A DNA stretch of 7,971 bases from JAEHDI01 sp035455185 (lineage in GTDB: Bacteria > Acidobacteriota > Terriglobia > Bryobacterales > Bryobacteraceae): the NCBI GenBank assembly GCA_035455185.1, contig DATIFQ010000538.1:1-7971 (forward strand). Direction: 5' to 3'. Positions 7,162 to 7,971 of the stretch are shown piece after piece. A program made the position numbers and the translations under genes. The notes under the pieces were generated by a model. It was not told the DNA's origin. It made no database searches and was given only the letters and a program-made list of their open reading frames with translations. Position 1 is the stretch's first letter. Each line of letters begins with the position of its first letter.

Positions 7162-7599
7162 TTAAGAGAGATGTTCAATTTCGACGCGGCCCCACTTTTC
7201 TTTGAGGTACTCGGCGATCAGCCGGCGATGACAGTGAAGCGGCGTTTCCTCGCTACAGAGCAGACAGGCTCCGTCCAACAATTCGCGTGAGACTTCATTC
7301 TCGACCTGGCGCGTCCTCATCAGTTCAAGGAACTGGCGCTCGTACAGCCTCCAGTCGCCTTTCCGCTTTTTGAAGGCATCGAGGATATCTTGCGTCGGAG
7401 CAAGAAGAGGAATGTGCGTGTAGTCGATCCCGCAAATCGCCCTGGTGAAGTAACGCAGGTCATCTCGCTTGGTGAAGCCCGCGAGTTGCGAGATGTTGTT
7501 GAGCCGAACATCCACGAGCCGCCTGACACCCGCAGCTTTCAAGCTTGTGAAAAACGACTCGGCGGACTTTTTCGTGAAACCGATCGTGAAGAGCTTCAT
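7162..7599 (-). CDS. DUF488 family protein of unknown function
   Basis: 145 aa on the minus strand, starting at ATG 7599 and ending in TAA at 7164-7162. The length and motifs fit DUF488: KLFTIGFTKKSAESFF at the N-terminus (2-17), LVDVRLNN (28-35), a basic middle with the FTRAICGIDYTHIPLLAPT segment (51-69), and the diagnostic C-terminal ACLLCSEETPLHCHRRLIAEYL split here as CLLCSE (112-117) and HCHRRLIAEYL (122-132). The clustered Cys112, Cys115, His122, Cys123 and His124 are a plausible metal- or substrate-binding site. It is predicted cytoplasmic, with no signal peptide or membrane segment. The biochemical role of the family is not established as far as I know. It stands alone, convergent with the receptor gene and divergent from the gene at 7852. 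The upstream ATG at 7604-7602 on the same strand runs into a stop at once, which supports 7599; a clear ribosome binding site is lacking. Confidence 0.88.
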   Translation of the reverse strand: MKLFTIGFTKKSAESFFTSLKAAGVRRLVDVRLNNISQLAGFTKRDDLRYFTRAICGIDYTHIPLLAPTQDILDAFKKRKGDWRLYERQFLELMRTRQVENEVSRELLDGACLLCSEETPLHCHRRLIAEYLKEKWGRVEIEHLS

Positions 7600-7851
7600 C
7601 CCATAGCAATCTTAGTATTTCACTGGGACTCCGGGACTAGCGTATCACCTCGGCCTCAACGCTGGGATACGTCTGCGGGGCGGGGGTAAGAGCCGCAAAA
7701 GCAGCACTGGAAGCCCGGAAATGCGTCTACAGTTCCGGTTTTCCGTACTAGTATCGATGGTACTGGCGACGGCAGTTGTCTATTGCACTTTTTAAATGCA
7801 GGGCTCAAAATGCTGGAAGCGAAATAGTTCCCTCCTGGGCGAGGAGATCCA
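7600..7851. other. intergenic region between divergent genes
   Basis: About 250 nt between the DUF488 gene and the plus-strand gene at 7852. It must hold the promoters of both. I see no RNA gene, no mobile-element end and no credible protein; a 68-codon minus-strand frame crossing it (7656-7862) has low-complexity, family-less sequence and runs over the downstream gene's ribosome binding site. Confidence 0.5.
7783..7811 (+). promoter_or_regulatory. weak candidate promoter for the gene at 7852
   Basis: TTGCAC (7783-7788), 17 nt, then CAAAAT (7806-7811; 4 of 6 matches to TATAAT) within a local AT-rich patch. The predicted start would be near 7818, about 34 nt before the ATG. The -35 match is only 3 of 6, so this is tentative. 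Confidence 0.25.
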
Positions 7852-7971
7852 ATGACCAGCAAAGCCCGTGTCCTTCCTTTTGCTCTGGCCGCAATCTCGG
7901 TGCAACTCGCTGGGCAGGCACCGGAGCGAGTCAGTGTTCTGGTGCACCTTGCGCCCCGCGCCGGCCGCGCT
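7852..7971 (+). CDS. putative secreted protein, N-terminal fragment
   Basis: The ATG at 7852 is preceded by GAGGAG (7841-7846) with 5 nt spacing, a strong ribosome binding site, and the frame stays open for 40 codons to the window edge. The N-terminus reads as a signal peptide: basic MTSKAR, hydrophobic VLPFALAAISVQLAG, then QAPERV where cleavage is likely near the LAGQA segment. The mature part seen (about 18 residues, ERVSVLVHLAPRAGRA at its end) is too short to assign a family. The protein is therefore probably exported to the periplasm or outer membrane, function unknown. It is not in an operon with the DUF488 gene, which is divergent. Confidence 0.65.
   Translation, partial: MTSKARVLPFALAAISVQLAGQAPERVSVLVHLAPRAGRA

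Noticed and set aside
3182..7671. Shared 12-mer ACGCTGGGATAC after pxpA and in the 7600-7851 intergenic region
   Set aside because: No extension beyond the 12-mer, so a chance match is the simplest reading.
7764..7780. Possible sigma54 -24/-12 promoter (TGGCGAC ... TTGTC)
   Set aside because: The spacing from GG to the -12 GC dinucleotide does not hold; the -12 position reads TG.
7656..7862. Minus-strand 68-codon frame in the divergent intergenic region
   Set aside because: It covers the ribosome binding site and start of the gene at 7852 and shows no family features.

Overview
The window looks like a piece of a GC-rich (roughly 60% by eye) chromosome of an Acidobacteriota member, probably near the Bryobacterales/Solibacter lineage. 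That placement is an inference. It rests mainly on the very large Oar-type TonB-dependent receptor with an N-terminal carboxypeptidase-regulatory-like domain, a family greatly expanded in those bacteria, and on overall base and protein style. No rRNA, tRNA, CRISPR array, transposase or integrase was seen.

Positions 1-3104 hold a tightly packed plus-strand operon for ATP-dependent 5-oxoproline (pyroglutamate) hydrolysis: the 3' end of pxpB, then pxpC, then a major facilitator superfamily transporter, then pxpA. Gaps are 2 nt, a 4-nt GTGA overlap, and an overlap or near-overlap at TAATG. PxpA, PxpB and PxpC together convert 5-oxo-L-proline to L-glutamate. The transporter lies inside the operon between pxpC and pxpA, which makes it a good candidate to bring in the substrate or a related acid. 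A 57-codon open frame (3082-3255) overlaps the end of pxpA and could encode a very small one-helix membrane protein, with weak support.

Positions 3256-3395 are a regulatory stretch. It has an AT-rich patch, a perfect TTGACA -35 box with a TACGAT -10 box, a direct repeat with one-helical-turn period over the -10/start region, and a strong GGAGG ribosome binding site. These drive the TonB-dependent receptor gene (3396-7028, 1210 aa), which ends in a 9-bp GC-rich hairpin at 7050-7073.

Positions 7162-7599 carry a minus-strand DUF488 protein of unknown function, convergent with the receptor gene. A non-coding stretch (7600-7851) separates it from the start of a new plus-strand gene at 7852, which has a good ribosome binding site and a signal-peptide-like N-terminus and is cut by the window end.

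The picture is mostly that of ordinary nutrient uptake and catabolism. I did not find strong evidence for a new defence, mobile or RNA-based system. The items most worth a second look are the transporter embedded in the pxp operon, the promoter repeat before the receptor, and the small ORF after pxpA.
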